Shown here piece after piece: positions 12,045-22,984 of a stretch of 64,000 bases of DNA. The stretch's first letter is position 1; the number at the start of each line of letters is the position of its first letter. The translations under genes and the position numbers were made by a program. The notes below the pieces were generated by a model. That model saw nothing but the letters and a program-made list of their open reading frames with translations. It was not told the origin of the DNA and ran no database searches. The stretch comes from Steromphala cineraria (Eukaryota > Mollusca > Gastropoda > Trochida > Trochidae): positions 52,137,575-52,201,574 of the forward strand of contig OU744725.1 in NCBI GenBank assembly GCA_916613615.1, given 5' to 3'.

Positions 12045-15000
12045 GTAGGAATATTGTGACTTGTTAGAAAATATGTTGTTAGCAGCTTTGTTGTTTTCTG
12101 CTATTCGCGCCCTCGCTACTTCGCATCGCTATTTCGCCGTTAGCTAAGATAACAGGAATAGGCGAGGACGTGAAAGTAAGACATCAGCAGCCATAAGATA
12201 CTGTAATATATTTGTTAAAAGTTAACAACAATATCCCCTGATCATAAAACTGATGCTTCCACTAGGCGCAAGTTCTTGTTGCTTGAACCGTTTAAGATGA
12301 ATATTAAAAGTTGTCACTTTGAGGAAGACGACCTTAAAGAAAGTAAACTTTACTATATTTTTTCTATTAGGAAAGTAATAATTCAATAAACCTATAGTCT
12401 TCTTGTTGCTTGACCAATGAATTTATTCAATCTCCAAAGATGTTTGTCCGATGCATTTACTCAATCGCCTCAAGTTGTTTGACGGCGGATAAATTAAATC
12501 AATCTTCCAAAGATGTCTGACAAATAAATGTACCTAATCTCCCACAGATATTTGACCAAAAAATTTTCTCAATGTCTCGAAAATGTTTGATCAATGAACG
12601 TACTTATTCTATCAAAGATGTTTGACCCATGAATGTACTCAATCTCTTCAAGATGCTTGAAGTATGCATTGAGTCAATCTCCCTAAAATGTGTGACTAAT
12701 GAATGTACTCAATGTCGCCTAGATGTTTGACCGATATATCTATTCAATCTCCCAATAAATGTACTTAATCTTCTGAAGATGTTCTCCAATGAATTGACTC
12801 AATGACTCGAAAACGTTTGACCTATTAAATTATTCCATCTCCTGAAGATGTTTGACAAATGCACGTACCAAACCTACTAAAATGTTTGAGCAATGAATGT
12901 ACTTAATCTCACCAAGAGTTTTGACAAAGGCCTGTTTTTCAACCTCCTCAAAATGATTGACCAATGCATATACCCAATCTCCCTAATTTGTTTGACCAAT
13001 GAGTTAACTCAATCCTCCACAGAACGAGAAGGACGAGTACCTTGAGGTGAATGCCTTCATGATGAAGAACTGGCACGATGTTCGACTCCAGTGGGACAAG
13101 ACTCGATACAACGGGGTGGACGCACTCAGGATACCCGTCAACAAGATATGGGTACCCGATATAGTCCCTTATAACAAGTAAGAAGAGGCGGTAACATTGA
13201 ACATTTTTTAGAGCAATTATAATTCATTTCAAATGTTTGAACTTTGTGTTTAAATGATTTTTTTTTGATAGGATACATTACCATTTGAATAAATGATATC
13301 GATTTTGTATTTTATTTTGACTGTCAAAATATTCTATAGTACTGAATTAAGCATTTGGTATCGAGTGTCAGTAAAAAATTCAGGCTAAAATACCGTCGGA
13401 TAGGTCATCATTGAAGTCTTATTTCTGACAATTATGTTACTTAAAAAAACATAATTTACCAAATTAACGTGTTTTCATGTTCATCTTTCAGTATTGAATC
13501 CAACTACGACATCTTACAAACAATGGCGGTTGTGTACGCTTCCGGTCACGTGAACTGGATACCACCGGGTCGTCTGCGAACTCAATGTCACGTTGACCTC
13601 ACCAAGTTCCCATTCGACACACAGTCATGTTCCATCAAACTTGCCAGTTGGACCTACAACGGGAACCATATCAACATCAACTTGTGGGGAGGGAGTGAGA
13701 AGACAGCGTTATCCTTGGACAGTGAAGTCCTGAGTAGTGAGTGGACAGTGGTGTCCACTTCAGCAAAGCTCAACAAGCTCCAGTACGCCTGCTGTCCAGA
13801 GCCCTATGTAGACATGCTGGTGACTCTGGTGTTGAGGAGGAATCCTCTGTTCTATGCTCATGTGTTCGTGATACCTGCTCTTCTTCTTGGCCTCATGGTT
13901 CCCTTCCAGCTTTTACTGCCTCCAGAGTCAAAGGAGAGGTTAACGTTAGGTAGGTATACTCCCCATGGTGATTAAGGGTCGGTTGCTATGCCCAAATGAT
14001 CCTTATAACTCGTGCGTGGTCTTATGGTTGTTTTTAATTGATGCCTTGCTGGAGAGTCTAAAAGGGTGAACTCAAGCCAATTTCTTCACTTCTTTATAGA
14101 CCGTTGTTACGATACATACATGTAGTTTACATAAAAAGACGGGAATATTTACTTTTTTTATTTTAACGTGATATCTTACATTTCCAGGGTTAGTAGGTGA
14201 AGTTGGAAATGTTTCAGGCCCGTAGCAAGTCCCCCTGCGCTTAACTGACTAAAGATTTTATACATTCAAATATAAGTGACAACGACTTTTGTAGCTCATA
14301 AGGTTAATATAACGTAGTTGAAGATGAGTAAACACCCGTAAACATGAAAAATAATGTCATCTTTTGCAGGCGGGGTACTACTTCTGTCTGTAACGTTACT
14401 CAGCTTCAAGCTTCAGGATGTTCTCCCTGACTCCATGTCCAACGTGCCTGCTCTAGGTGAGTATACATTAATCAATTTAACACTTACCCGTTGACGTTTT
14501 CATTGCCATAACATCCTAAGCCACTAATATAGTAATTTGACTCCAGCACTCTTTGAGAGACATTTGGCAGAATATATTGACGAGTGTTTATGGTTGTGCA
14601 ACTGCTTTATAAAAGTGTTTAGGTCAATGTACAGCTGCATACCATAAGTCTGTTCACTTGCTTGTGTATCTTATAATTAGTGCAATTATCATAGTTTGGG
14701 GTTTTGTTTGGGCGTCAATAAAATAACTCCAGGAGCATTGACAAAGGATTACCAATTGTCCATGTATAAACTAATCATTGTCAATCCATATATCGCGACA
14801 ATCTCGTCACTGATCTAAATTCTGATATTTGGCATGGTTATATAGATAGATGGGGCCATTTGTGTGAAATTTAGATTTTGTTGAATGTCGATTAAAATAT
14901 TCCATTAAGACGTTGTAAGATTGAAATCAGCACAAATATAATGCCTTAGTGCAGAAGAACAAATATGACTTGGATCTAGAGCTGTTGATCACTTATGAAT

Positions 15001-18000
15001 GACAAAAATAAAAAATAGTGTTTTCGAAATTTGGTCCCCTGGTCACTTCAATGTCCTGCCAAACTTGTACCAGTTATCTGTTGGGTATGACTTACAAATA
15101 TGTAAATGCAAACTGATTTTTAACTAACATTGTGAAATTATAACATTATCCGTTTCGTTTTTGCAATGCTATGATGCAGTTAAGTCAATCAAAATTAGAT
15201 GATATTTGCACTACAATACGTAGGTAAGTGAACAAACTTAAGGTACACAGCTGTAAAGGGAAAAGTCATTCGTTTTTTCATTCCGTAAGTTGCAAAACTA
15301 AGAAAATCCTTATTAGTGTTTAGAAATGATATTAGGGGATTAAATATGCACGGTTGATAACATTGCTGATTGTTGAAATTAACGTTTTATTCATTGAATA
15401 TTAGTGTAATATCAATGATGCGTCAAATAATCTAAAGTGATTTGACAGAATAAGGTTTTACGGTTTACAGACCTGTTATTAGGATTTGACATTTTATGAG
15501 TATCATACCAAATTGTTAAATTAGCAGTAAGGATAACGTTTCCAACTTTTGTTTTAGAAGGATTTCATTTTCTTTTAAATCTTGCAAACTTCATCAAATA
15601 TGTACTTAAGTGTATAAAACAAAAAAGTTAATATTTTTCTGTAAATTCATTTTGAAATTGTGTCATTGTGTGTGAACACCTTTAATTCATTTTGTGTAAG
15701 AAAGGGAATCGCATGGCTAAACTTTACGTTAAATATTTGAATTATTACTGTTCCATCTAGTTTGAATGCATTTCCTTTCAATTGGAACCATTAATTTTTA
15801 TTTTCTTGAAAACACCTTATATTCCCCCTAAAAACGTGTTACTGCCCCTTAAACAAATTACTGTTCCCTGGTCCTTTCCTGCTAGAAATCGTTAATATCT
15901 TAAGCTTATATGTTATTTATATCAGAATTGACAATGTTTGGCATATAAAAAGCATTTCCATAACAAATACGCTTACATAGACAACCAATACGGTACATGC
16001 ATGTATGGAAACGTCGACGTTTTCCGATCATATCGTCGTGATCCCCGTGAATTGACTGTTGCTTTACATGTTCTGATGATAATTTCATAACTACAAAACG
16101 CCACTGAACAAAGTCTGTCACATGTGAATATGTCAATGTGTCTCTGACATGGAATGTAATCTTTATCACTAGTATAGAATGACACGTCATATATACTTGG
16201 GTGTTTTCTCTTAAAAAGCGTGTCATTGATAATGAATATTTGTGTATAAGCTCTCGAGCCATATATTACAACGCTATGCATTTATACGAAAAACCGCTGT
16301 TACTCTTCTTTTAGAAGGAGAAATGTGAACAGAATTATACAGTCGTGATGGTTAAAAGAAGCCTTGTCCTTCAATTGACAAAGTGATACACAACAACAAT
16401 CGTTTTCTCCGTCTTTGAATTATGTGTTTGATATTGATATCAAACATTTTACCATCACCATGTTATGTCATCATAAAAAGATACTTATTACGTCCATACT
16501 GTTCAATCTATGTCCTTGTATTCCAATGGACAATGTAAAGCATGTGCAGCATTACTTCTTTGTGTTAGGCATAAATGAAATCTGTACTACAAGAACAAAA
16601 CATTATATCCTTGTCAGTGACAAAGTAAACAGATTTACACGCACAAAACAAATCTTGCTTTTGTCCAAGACGGATAAAGTATTACACGAACTCAGCATTA
16701 TAGCATGACCACATGTCACGTTGAATTATGGCCTTTGTCTGGAACAAGGATACTTATACTCGTCCATCTAGGGAAATGATAGAGACGCAGAAAGTATGTA
16801 TTTCTTCAGTCTGGAAAGAAAATGAAGATTGATGGCGGTGTCTCCTCTAGTTGTTTCTGCTGCAAACTGATGTTGAGTAAGCCAGTAATAGTCCTCGTGG
16901 TGCCATCGATACGCCGCGATGTGGAATAAACAGCTTTGTTTCGTGGCAGGAGAAAGAAAATGATGATGAACGAGGATGCATTAAAAGTTTTCCAAATAAT
17001 ATCGATTTCAATTTTTATAACATGATAAAGACATGTGCCATCCTCTTCCATGATAATAAAATAGTTTTATATCATAAAGAATTTAAGAACCCATAACTGT
17101 CAGTTCAGTGTTTTTTTTTGTAATAAAGATGAGTGTTATCACCATGATTATATAAGAAATCCTTTTTCAAAACATTTGATTTTTTTATATCCCACGATTT
17201 CGTATTTCTTTTGTAACAGAGGCAGAGGTTCCAAAATGATATCAAATGTCAACAAGTTCAATTTGTTATTTGAAAATCTATCTTTAATTTAATCATTCTT
17301 GTATGCTATGCTCGTTTTTACCGATACACACGAGGATTGTTTGTCATTCGTGTTATATAGATATTGTTGTTGCAACACTCTTCAGCGAACATTTCATTGC
17401 ACATTGGAGCATTTTCATATGGAGTATTGTTTAATTTGTATTCGATGCGTTTGTTCATTCTTTGTTCATTCTTTGTTGACAAAATGTATTAGCATTATAA
17501 CACATTTCAAGCCTGATAATTTGAAAATTCTTTTTCAGTGAATTGTATAACTGTCACCTGATAACTAAAAAAAATACGTTTGTTCAATTCATATGCGATG
17601 AAACACAGTTTCTGGTCGGGTCCCGAAGTTTATTATTGTTTCCCTATATAAAAGTGAAATGTCTACCATCTTATGTATAAAGGTCAACACGTATCTTGTC
17701 CTAATTGAAATAACAATAGTTATCATACCCTATACAGAATAAAAGGTCCACGTAAGCTGAATGCACTGGTGTTGTATTGTACTCTTGTAACACAGGTGTA
17801 CGATATATACTGTTTCATGTTACAGAGATGTGCGATATATACTGTTTCATGTTACAGAGGTGTGCGATATATATCGTTTCATGTTACAGAGGTGTACGAT
17901 ATAAATCGTTTCATGTTACAGAGGTGTACGAATTATATCGTTTCATGTTACAGAGGTGTACGATATATATCGTTTCATGTTACAGAGGTGTACGATATAA

Positions 18001-21000
18001 ATCGTTTCATGTTACAGAGGTGTACGAATTATATCGTTTCATGTTACAGAGGTGTACGATATATATCGTTTCATGTTACAGAGGTGTACGATATATAGAG
18101 AATCTCACCAACTGTCTTCTGATATCAAATATATCAACACATTTTACTTTTATCAACGAGGGTTAATATATTTCATATCAGAAGACACAAGGGTGAGATT
18201 TTATTTATCATCCAAAATCATTTTTCATCACATTAGCATGAAAGACGTACATCTTTGAACACTGCATATCCCTAAAACTCCTAAACCAGTGATGTCATAG
18301 CATTGTGACGTCATCGTGTTATTGAAGTCATAGCATTGTGGTGTTGTTGTGTTTATGACGTCATAGCACTGTGACATCATTACTGATGATGTACAACGTT
18401 TGTGATGTCAGGTATTTTCTGAGTACAGTGCATTGTTCAAAATCTACTGTCAAAGCGATATCTCCTAGGACACAGTTTTGGATGATAAATATCGTTTCAT
18501 GTTACAGAGGTGTACTACATGCTCACGTTCATCTGGATTGTGATGTCGATGCTGTCATCAATCGGGATCCTGAACGTCCACAACAGGGGACCCAGAAGGG
18601 GAAAGGTTCCGGAAATAGTTCGATGGGTAAGTCTTCGTCTCGATTACTAGTCCGGCTTCAATAAAAATTCAAGAACAGGAGAGGAAGACCTATCGTTGCA
18701 TATCAACGAACTCTATCATTTGAATCATCAAAGAAGTGTTCGTTCCAATCTACATAACATTAGATCAACATATTTTTATATTCAGTCATTCTGTTAAAGC
18801 GCAACTCCCGGGTGATTTTGCTCCAACTTTGTTCATATATCTTCACAATGCTTAGCATGTACATTTCGAAGACGTAAAAATCGCATTGATAAGGTATAAG
18901 CGATCAATTCAATACACCTCTTTGCCATCACAATCAAGTATATTTCATTAAAATCGTAAAAGAAGGCGAAAAACTGTACTGTTTACGTTGCTTTTTGACG
19001 TGTCGGCCATTTTGTTTTACGGAAAAGACCGGAAAAATCTCGATTGTTGCCGATGGAATGTGTGACGTCAACTGTGGAAAACACGGCTCGCAAAATGGCG
19101 TCTGTCGTATTATTAGCACTGACAGACAAATAAACACCGAGGGTTGTAGCGGCCATACAACTTGACAAATCCATGTAAAAACTTGCAAAATGTCTGAAAA
19201 TAACTCTCTGAAGCAATAGTTGAAAGGAATAACCCCAACATTGACCATAAAATTTTATAACTATCTATTAACCAACCCGGAAATGAATCCCTTCAATGGA
19301 ATCGTACAGCGAAACAATGCGATTTTCACTTCAAATAAATCTAGGAAAACATCGTTTTTTTAAAAATATAAACAATTTCTAATGTATGTGGGTTTGTTTA
19401 TCAGTGAAATTGCGTCTTTTGTTTCTGTCTTTTGTAGTTTGATTTTGCAAAATACAGCTCGATACCAAAGTCCGGGTTAGAAGGACTACTTCATCAGAAC
19501 ACCGACAGGAAATACCAAATTATAAGAAATGTTTTGGTTTTTTTTACATTGTACGTATAAATAAAGAAAAGTTATCAAAACAATATGTTATGAATTGCAT
19601 TGCAATGTCGTAACAGGTGGACGTGAAATCGTCCAGAATATCCTTCAATAATTGTACAATTTCACTAAATATCTATAAATATCATAATACTTACCGATCA
19701 TGTTACGATATATGCGAAGTCTTTATATAATATATTATCAAAATAAAATTTAGATTGATTATATCTGCATTTTATAAGTGTTTTTATCAGTAATTGATAT
19801 TAAATATCAACGATTTCAGTCAATAATACTGTAGTTCAGAGTTTTGAAATTAAAAATAGTTCTGAAATTTTTCTCTATGTTAATAAGATGCTACTCTGCT
19901 GTAAGCTGGGAAATATACAACACAAATTATTCAGATTTGTTTATTAAATGAATTTCATATTTAATATTATTATAGAATTATTACAATATTAGAATTATAT
20001 ATTAATATCAACATTTTGCAAAAAATAAATTCGAAATTCCTCCGCAAAAAGTTTTGATTATGAATATTTTTCCTCAAGTCCCCTCCATGACACAAAATGT
20101 TTTTGCATGGAGGTAAATAATTAACAATAACTATTTTATTTATTATAAAATATTAAATTTAAATATGTTGGCGCCTTCTTATAGCTAAACTTCTGGGGAT
20201 ATGCACATAGCATTCACATTTTTTTTAAATTTCCATTTGATTTCATTGCTGTTTTTCTAATTGTGGATTCTATTGAGCATTGCCTGTAAAAATAATATTA
20301 AAAATCGTTCTGGATACTGAGTTAATACATGCACATACACTAGATATTAATAGAATAAAATTATTCCTTATATTCTGTAATTCAATTAATATTTTGATCA
20401 TTGTTTCAGACCTCTTGGTAAAAACATATATTTGTTAATAAATTAAATGTTTTTGAATTTCACATAAACAAGAAAATTGACTGATGAAATGAAGATATTT
20501 TGTATATCAAATTAATACTTTTAATGATAATTTTTGGGGGGATATCATGAAGCTCTAAGTCTTCCAGTCTAAGTGACTAACTCAATCTTAGTACAGTTTT
20601 TTATATTAAATATTTATTGATAGGTGACAAAGGGGATCCTGAAGTTTGTATGTTTGGTATCAAAGTGTCAATATTTATTTTTTAGAACAATTGTGCAACA
20701 AATGCTTTTGACTTGTCTGCTGCAGATTGATTGTTTGATAGGAAAACTTTATAACAGATTATTGATAATGATAGTTATTTTAAAAAATTTACTTTTTTAT
20801 TTTGTTGTTGAATAGTTTACAAACTTAACTGTTAAATTCCTAAAGTAGTCTGCAATTAATACTAAAAAATCAAACAAGCCTTTTCATTTGTACATGTATC
20901 AATAACTGTATATGATAATTATAATTTATAAATAACTGAAATCTTATTTTCTTGTTACAGTCAATTTCAAATCTTTTTGTGGAAAAGTCAAATAACTTTG

Positions 21001-22952
21001 CCAATTATCATATGTGTATTTATCTGTATTTGTACAATGTTGTCTTTCCTGTTTAGGTGACATAATTTTTGGGGGGATATCAGAGTACAGAAATAAATAA
21101 ATAAATGTTTTCCAGAAAAGCCACTCCAAATATTTATACCTGTCATTATTACTTTGAGTGATTGCTCAAGAAAATATGATATATGTTAGTTTGAAATATA
21201 GAAAATAAATGTGCTGTTCATTCAAATAACAAACAATTTTTAATATGGAACATGAAATATTTTTTTATGTTATATGAATTTTTAAAGAAAATAGTTGAGT
21301 AAAAACCCCATATGCATTGATTTTTTTTTAGTTTCAATTATATTTAACAAATGCCTCATATTTGTTTATCATGTAAAAATTCATATAAACATAACTAAAA
21401 CATATACATCATCATTATCCCAGAAATCACTGGATAAATATAAATTTTGTTCAGTCACATTTATTTCCAAATGAATATTTCCATTTTATGTTTCACATTC
21501 TTCCAATAAATAATAATATATGTATTTATGAAAATTGAAACGAAGACAATATTACTCCATTCATTGTTTGCATGGGCTTCAAAGTAAGTAAATAGTAAAA
21601 TTTATTTTTAGTGAGTGATGCCAGATCACGATTTTGAAATTGGACAACAAAATTTAAATTCGATAAATCATATTTACAACGTATATTGTCGTACACTGAT
21701 GTAAATGGGACGTCTATATGCCGTTTATCAAGAAATGCATGCGGCGAAAACAAACCAAAGGCGACATACTGCAAATACGGAGAGCCACGGGCAGGTGATG
21801 TTTTTTTTTTCAAGGCTAAATATTGAAACATTTTCACACACGCAAAAGGAAGTTTTATACGAAGAAGGAAAATGAAAGATTCCATACACAAACAGATGAT
21901 AACATATAAGGAAAAACGACACAACGACTAACTCACCAGAGTCAAACAGTGAAAACCGCAGCACTGCCAGCAGATTTTCCGAGTATGACATTGTCAATAT
22001 ATCGGATAATAGTTTCCATAAAATTTGCCAAAATAATCATATAGCTTTTCCTCCACTTAGGATATCCTTTCATACAGCAGACATTAAAATGTAATCACTA
22101 AAACTTTGTTTGATGGGCCAATAACGACAAGAACGTGATCACTGAAATAAAACGTGGTGTTGTTTACGTTAGTAATGGCGGCCACGTCACTCTTGTTTTC
22201 CACAGTTGACGTAACTTCCGGTAAAATCTACGGAACAACACGATCGAAGCAGGAAGCTTATAATTATTTTTGAAATCGCAATTAATCACTCTTTTGATTA
22301 GTTTAAAATTCCAATGACCTCACGTAAATTCATAATATGAACTATATATTATGAAAACATGATTATAAACGTACAGTTTGGCTTGGATAAATTAGTCTAA
22401 ATTATCCGGGAGCTACGCTTTAAGGTCATTCTAATGGATTAAGTTACGTTCCCATATTCTGGCTTTGTGTGGGTAATCATATAATCTGCTAAGGTTCCTC
22501 TGGAATACCTTGTAAAATAGTTGTTTTAATAAAGTATATAAAGTAATAATTTTTAAATCTTTCATACATATATATGTAGTTGTCTTTGCAATGCCCTGTT
22601 CCAGATATTCCTGCGAAGTCTGAAGCGCCTTGTATGTCTAGGAAGCGACAGTTACTACCCATTGGACGAGATGGAAACTATCAGTATGAGAGGACTGGAC
22701 AAATCCATTGGCATCTCCAGCCCTGGGGATGGACCAATCAGAAACCAGGACTCCCGACCCCCCACGAAGCTTGAACGGGACGTTGAGGACCTCGTGAAGC
22801 AGGTTCACATGCTGACAACACGAGCAGCCATCACAGAGGCGAGACACGACATGCTCAGCGAGTGGCAACAGGTGGCGCTGGTCTTCGACAGGGTCCTGTT
22901 CTTCTTCTTCGTCCTCGTCTTTCTCATGTGCAGTGTTATTCTTCTCACGTAG
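11878..22952 (+). CDS. Nicotinic acetylcholine receptor alpha-type subunit, six exons (5' exon missing)
   Basis: Exons: 11878-12044, 13023-13177, 13492-13949, 14370-14456, 18508-18626, 22605-22952, about 444 residues. The product is a pentameric ligand-gated ion channel subunit of the plasma membrane. Visible in order: loop D Trp80; loop A WVPDIVPYNN with Tyr106; Cys-loop Cys140 to Cys154 with the canonical 13 residues between; loop B Trp161 (SWTYNG); loop C with Tyr206, vicinal Cys208-Cys209 and Tyr213; TM1 about 226-250; TM2 about 258-277; TM3 about 291-312; a loop of ~100 residues; TM4 about 420-442. Vicinal cysteines mark an alpha-type subunit, and the complementary-face Trp80 is also present, so a homomer is conceivable. 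Glu256 (-1') and Leu266 (9') fit a cation channel; Lys274 (17') is unusual. Residue numbers count from the first mapped exon. The signal peptide exon was not found. Confidence 0.95.
12045..12404 (+). other. Intron, unique portion
   Basis: First part of the 978 bp intron between the first two mapped exons. AT-rich, no feature recognised. The remainder of this intron is a degenerate tandem array. Confidence 0.6.
12405..13022 (+). repeat. Degenerate ~35 bp intronic tandem array ending in the splice acceptor
   Basis: About 17 diverged units with consensus near 'agatgtttgaccaatgaatg' followed by 'tactcaatctcctcaa'. The last unit reads 'ttgaccaatgagttaactca' and then 'atcctccacag', which is the actual acceptor of the next exon (AG at 13021-13022). 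Each unit therefore repeats the pyrimidine-rich acceptor environment. The unit ending near 12544 even carries 'aatctcccacag', a good cryptic acceptor. Confidence 0.85.
13023..13177 (+). CDS. Receptor exon 2 (loops D and A)
   Basis: Flanked by 'cctccacag' and donor 'gtaaga'. Enters in phase 0, leaves in phase 2. Encodes NEKDEYLEVNAFMMKNW, then 'VRLQW' with the loop D Trp80, and loop A 'IWVPDIVPYN' whose final Asn codon is completed by the next exon. These are hallmark nicotinic-receptor positions. Confidence 0.95.
13178..13491 (+). other. Intron
   Basis: 314 bp AT-rich intron with canonical GT (13178) and 'catctttcag' acceptor ending at 13491. No repeats or other features seen. Confidence 0.85.
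13492..13949 (+). CDS. Receptor exon 3 (Cys-loop, loops B and C, TM1)
   Basis: Acceptor 'catctttcag', donor 'gtaggt'. Enters in phase 2, leaves in phase 1. Encodes the Cys-loop (C-HVDLTKFPFDTQS-C), loop B SWTYNG, loop C YACCPEPY, and TM1 from NPLFYAHVF to PFQLLLP. It ends in ESKERLTL, where Glu256 is the -1' selectivity position. Translation upstream of 13492 is intron sequence and the apparent Met at 13469 is not a start. Confidence 0.96.
13950..14369 (+). other. Intron
   Basis: 420 bp intron between the TM1 and TM2 exons, 'gtaggt' to 'tcttttgcag'. Nothing notable in it. Confidence 0.85.
14370..14456 (+). CDS. Receptor exon 4 (pore-lining TM2)
   Basis: 87 bp exon, acceptor 'tcttttgcag', donor 'gtgagt'. 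Enters and leaves in phase 1. Encodes GGVLLLSVTLLSFKLQDVLP and the TM2-TM3 linker DSMSNVPAL. Leu at 9' is kept. Lys274 at 17' and Asp277 at 20' put opposite charges at the outer mouth, where alpha subunits usually have an uncharged residue at 17'. Confidence 0.93.
14628..15257. mobile_element. MITE family B copy 2 (~630 bp), in receptor intron
   Basis: The left end 'cagctgcataccataagtct', then 'gttcacttgcttgtgtatct', pairs with the right end 'gtgaacaaacttaaggtaca', then 'cagctg'. The interior matches copy 1 at 9718-10292 ('aataactccaggagc', 'gtgttttcgaaatttgg'). Inserted in the long TM2-TM3 intron. No coding capacity. Confidence 0.78.
15258..17785 (+). other. Intron between TM2 and TM3 exons, unremarkable part
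   Basis: Apart from the truncated MITE at 15664-15849 I see only AT-rich sequence. Short overlapping frames occur at 15906-16281 (minus), 16415-16708 (plus) and 16806-17051 (minus). The last has a hydrophobic run but no recognisable family, so none is called. Confidence 0.5.
15664..15849 (-). mobile_element. MITE family A fragment, minus orientation
   Basis: Reads as the reverse complement of the 5' half of MITE family A: 'gaacacctttaattcatttt' through 'gaattattactg' to 'aaaaacgtgttactgcccc', abutting TTAA. The inner half is missing. Its right edge shows the same TTAA flank as the other copies. Confidence 0.75.
17786..18099 (+). repeat. 32-bp minisatellite made of the TM3-exon splice acceptor
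   Basis: Nine near-perfect 32-bp units, plus a degenerate half unit at the left. Each contains 'gtttcatgttacagaggtgt' followed by 'acgatatatatc' or a variant. Variants ending 'tatatatc', 'tataaatc' and 'attatatc' alternate, giving a 96-bp higher-order period. The block 'atatcgtttcatgttacag' plus 'aggtgtac' is identical to 18489-18515, the real intron/exon junction of the TM3 exon about 390 bp downstream. Two reading frames stay open through the array only because the 96-bp period is a multiple of three. Confidence 0.93.
18285..18395 (+). repeat. Short imperfect repeat with TGACGTCA motifs
   Basis: Between the minisatellite and the TM3 exon, 'gacgtcatagca-tgtgac' style units recur about four times, with two exact TGACGTCA palindromes (near 18306 and 18356). 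TGACGTCA is the consensus CRE/CREB site. Being inside a repeat within an intron, a regulatory role is only a possibility. Confidence 0.45.
18508..18626 (+). CDS. Receptor exon 5 (TM3)
   Basis: Acceptor 'tttcatgttacag', donor 'gtaagt'. Enters in phase 1 and leaves in phase 0. Encodes EVYYMLTFIWIVMSMLSSIG, then ILNVHNRGPRRGKVPEIVRW, which fits TM3 and the start of the cytoplasmic loop (nicotinic receptors have an LNVHHRSP-type motif here). The first 8 bases and the acceptor are those reiterated in the array at 17786-18099. Confidence 0.94.
18795..22436. mobile_element. Candidate 3.6 kb TIR element in last receptor intron, TTAA flanked
   Basis: The left end 'ttaaagcgcaactcccggg' (from about 18795) is the near reverse complement of the right end 'tccgggagctacgctttaa' (to about 22426). 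Further in, 'gacgtcaactgtggaaaaca' (~19065) pairs with a reverse-complement match near 22195-22215, so the inverted repeats may extend over 250 bp with divergence. A direct repeat 'taatttttggggggatatca' occurs inside at about 20528 and 21064. Minus-strand frames at 18934-19248 and 21526-21924 lie inside, but no transposase domain is recognisable. The interior is otherwise AT-rich. Confidence 0.6.
22605..22952 (+). CDS. Receptor exon 6 (cytoplasmic loop, TM4, stop)
   Basis: Acceptor 'ctgttccag' then ATA TTC CTG; enters in phase 0 and ends in TAG at 22950-22952. Encodes the rest of the TM3-TM4 loop, including an amphipathic helix (KLERDVEDLVKQVHMLTTRA) before TM4. TM4 is DRVLFFFFVLVFLMCSVILL. 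The loop is short for the family. The start at 22662 is internal, not an initiation site. Confidence 0.94.
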   Translation: MFLRSLKRLVCLGSDSYYPLDEMETISMRGLDKSIGISSPGDGPIRNQDSRPPTKLERDVEDLVKQVHMLTTRAAITEARHDMLSEWQQVALVFDRVLFFFFVLVFLMCSVILLT

Positions 22953-22984
22953 ATGTATGGCATGTAAGGAATGAGATCCTCATT

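Noticed and set aside
16806..17051. 81-codon minus-strand frame with a hydrophobic run
   Set aside because: Lies in the receptor intron, no family match, no supporting splice context.
17786..18099. CRISPR-like array
   Set aside because: Units are directly adjacent with no unique spacers, in a eukaryotic intron.
17769..18166. Two long open frames (109 and 129 codons) with a repeated peptide
   Set aside because: They exist only because the 32-bp array has a 96-bp period and no stops in two frames. They lie in an intron and no protein family matches.
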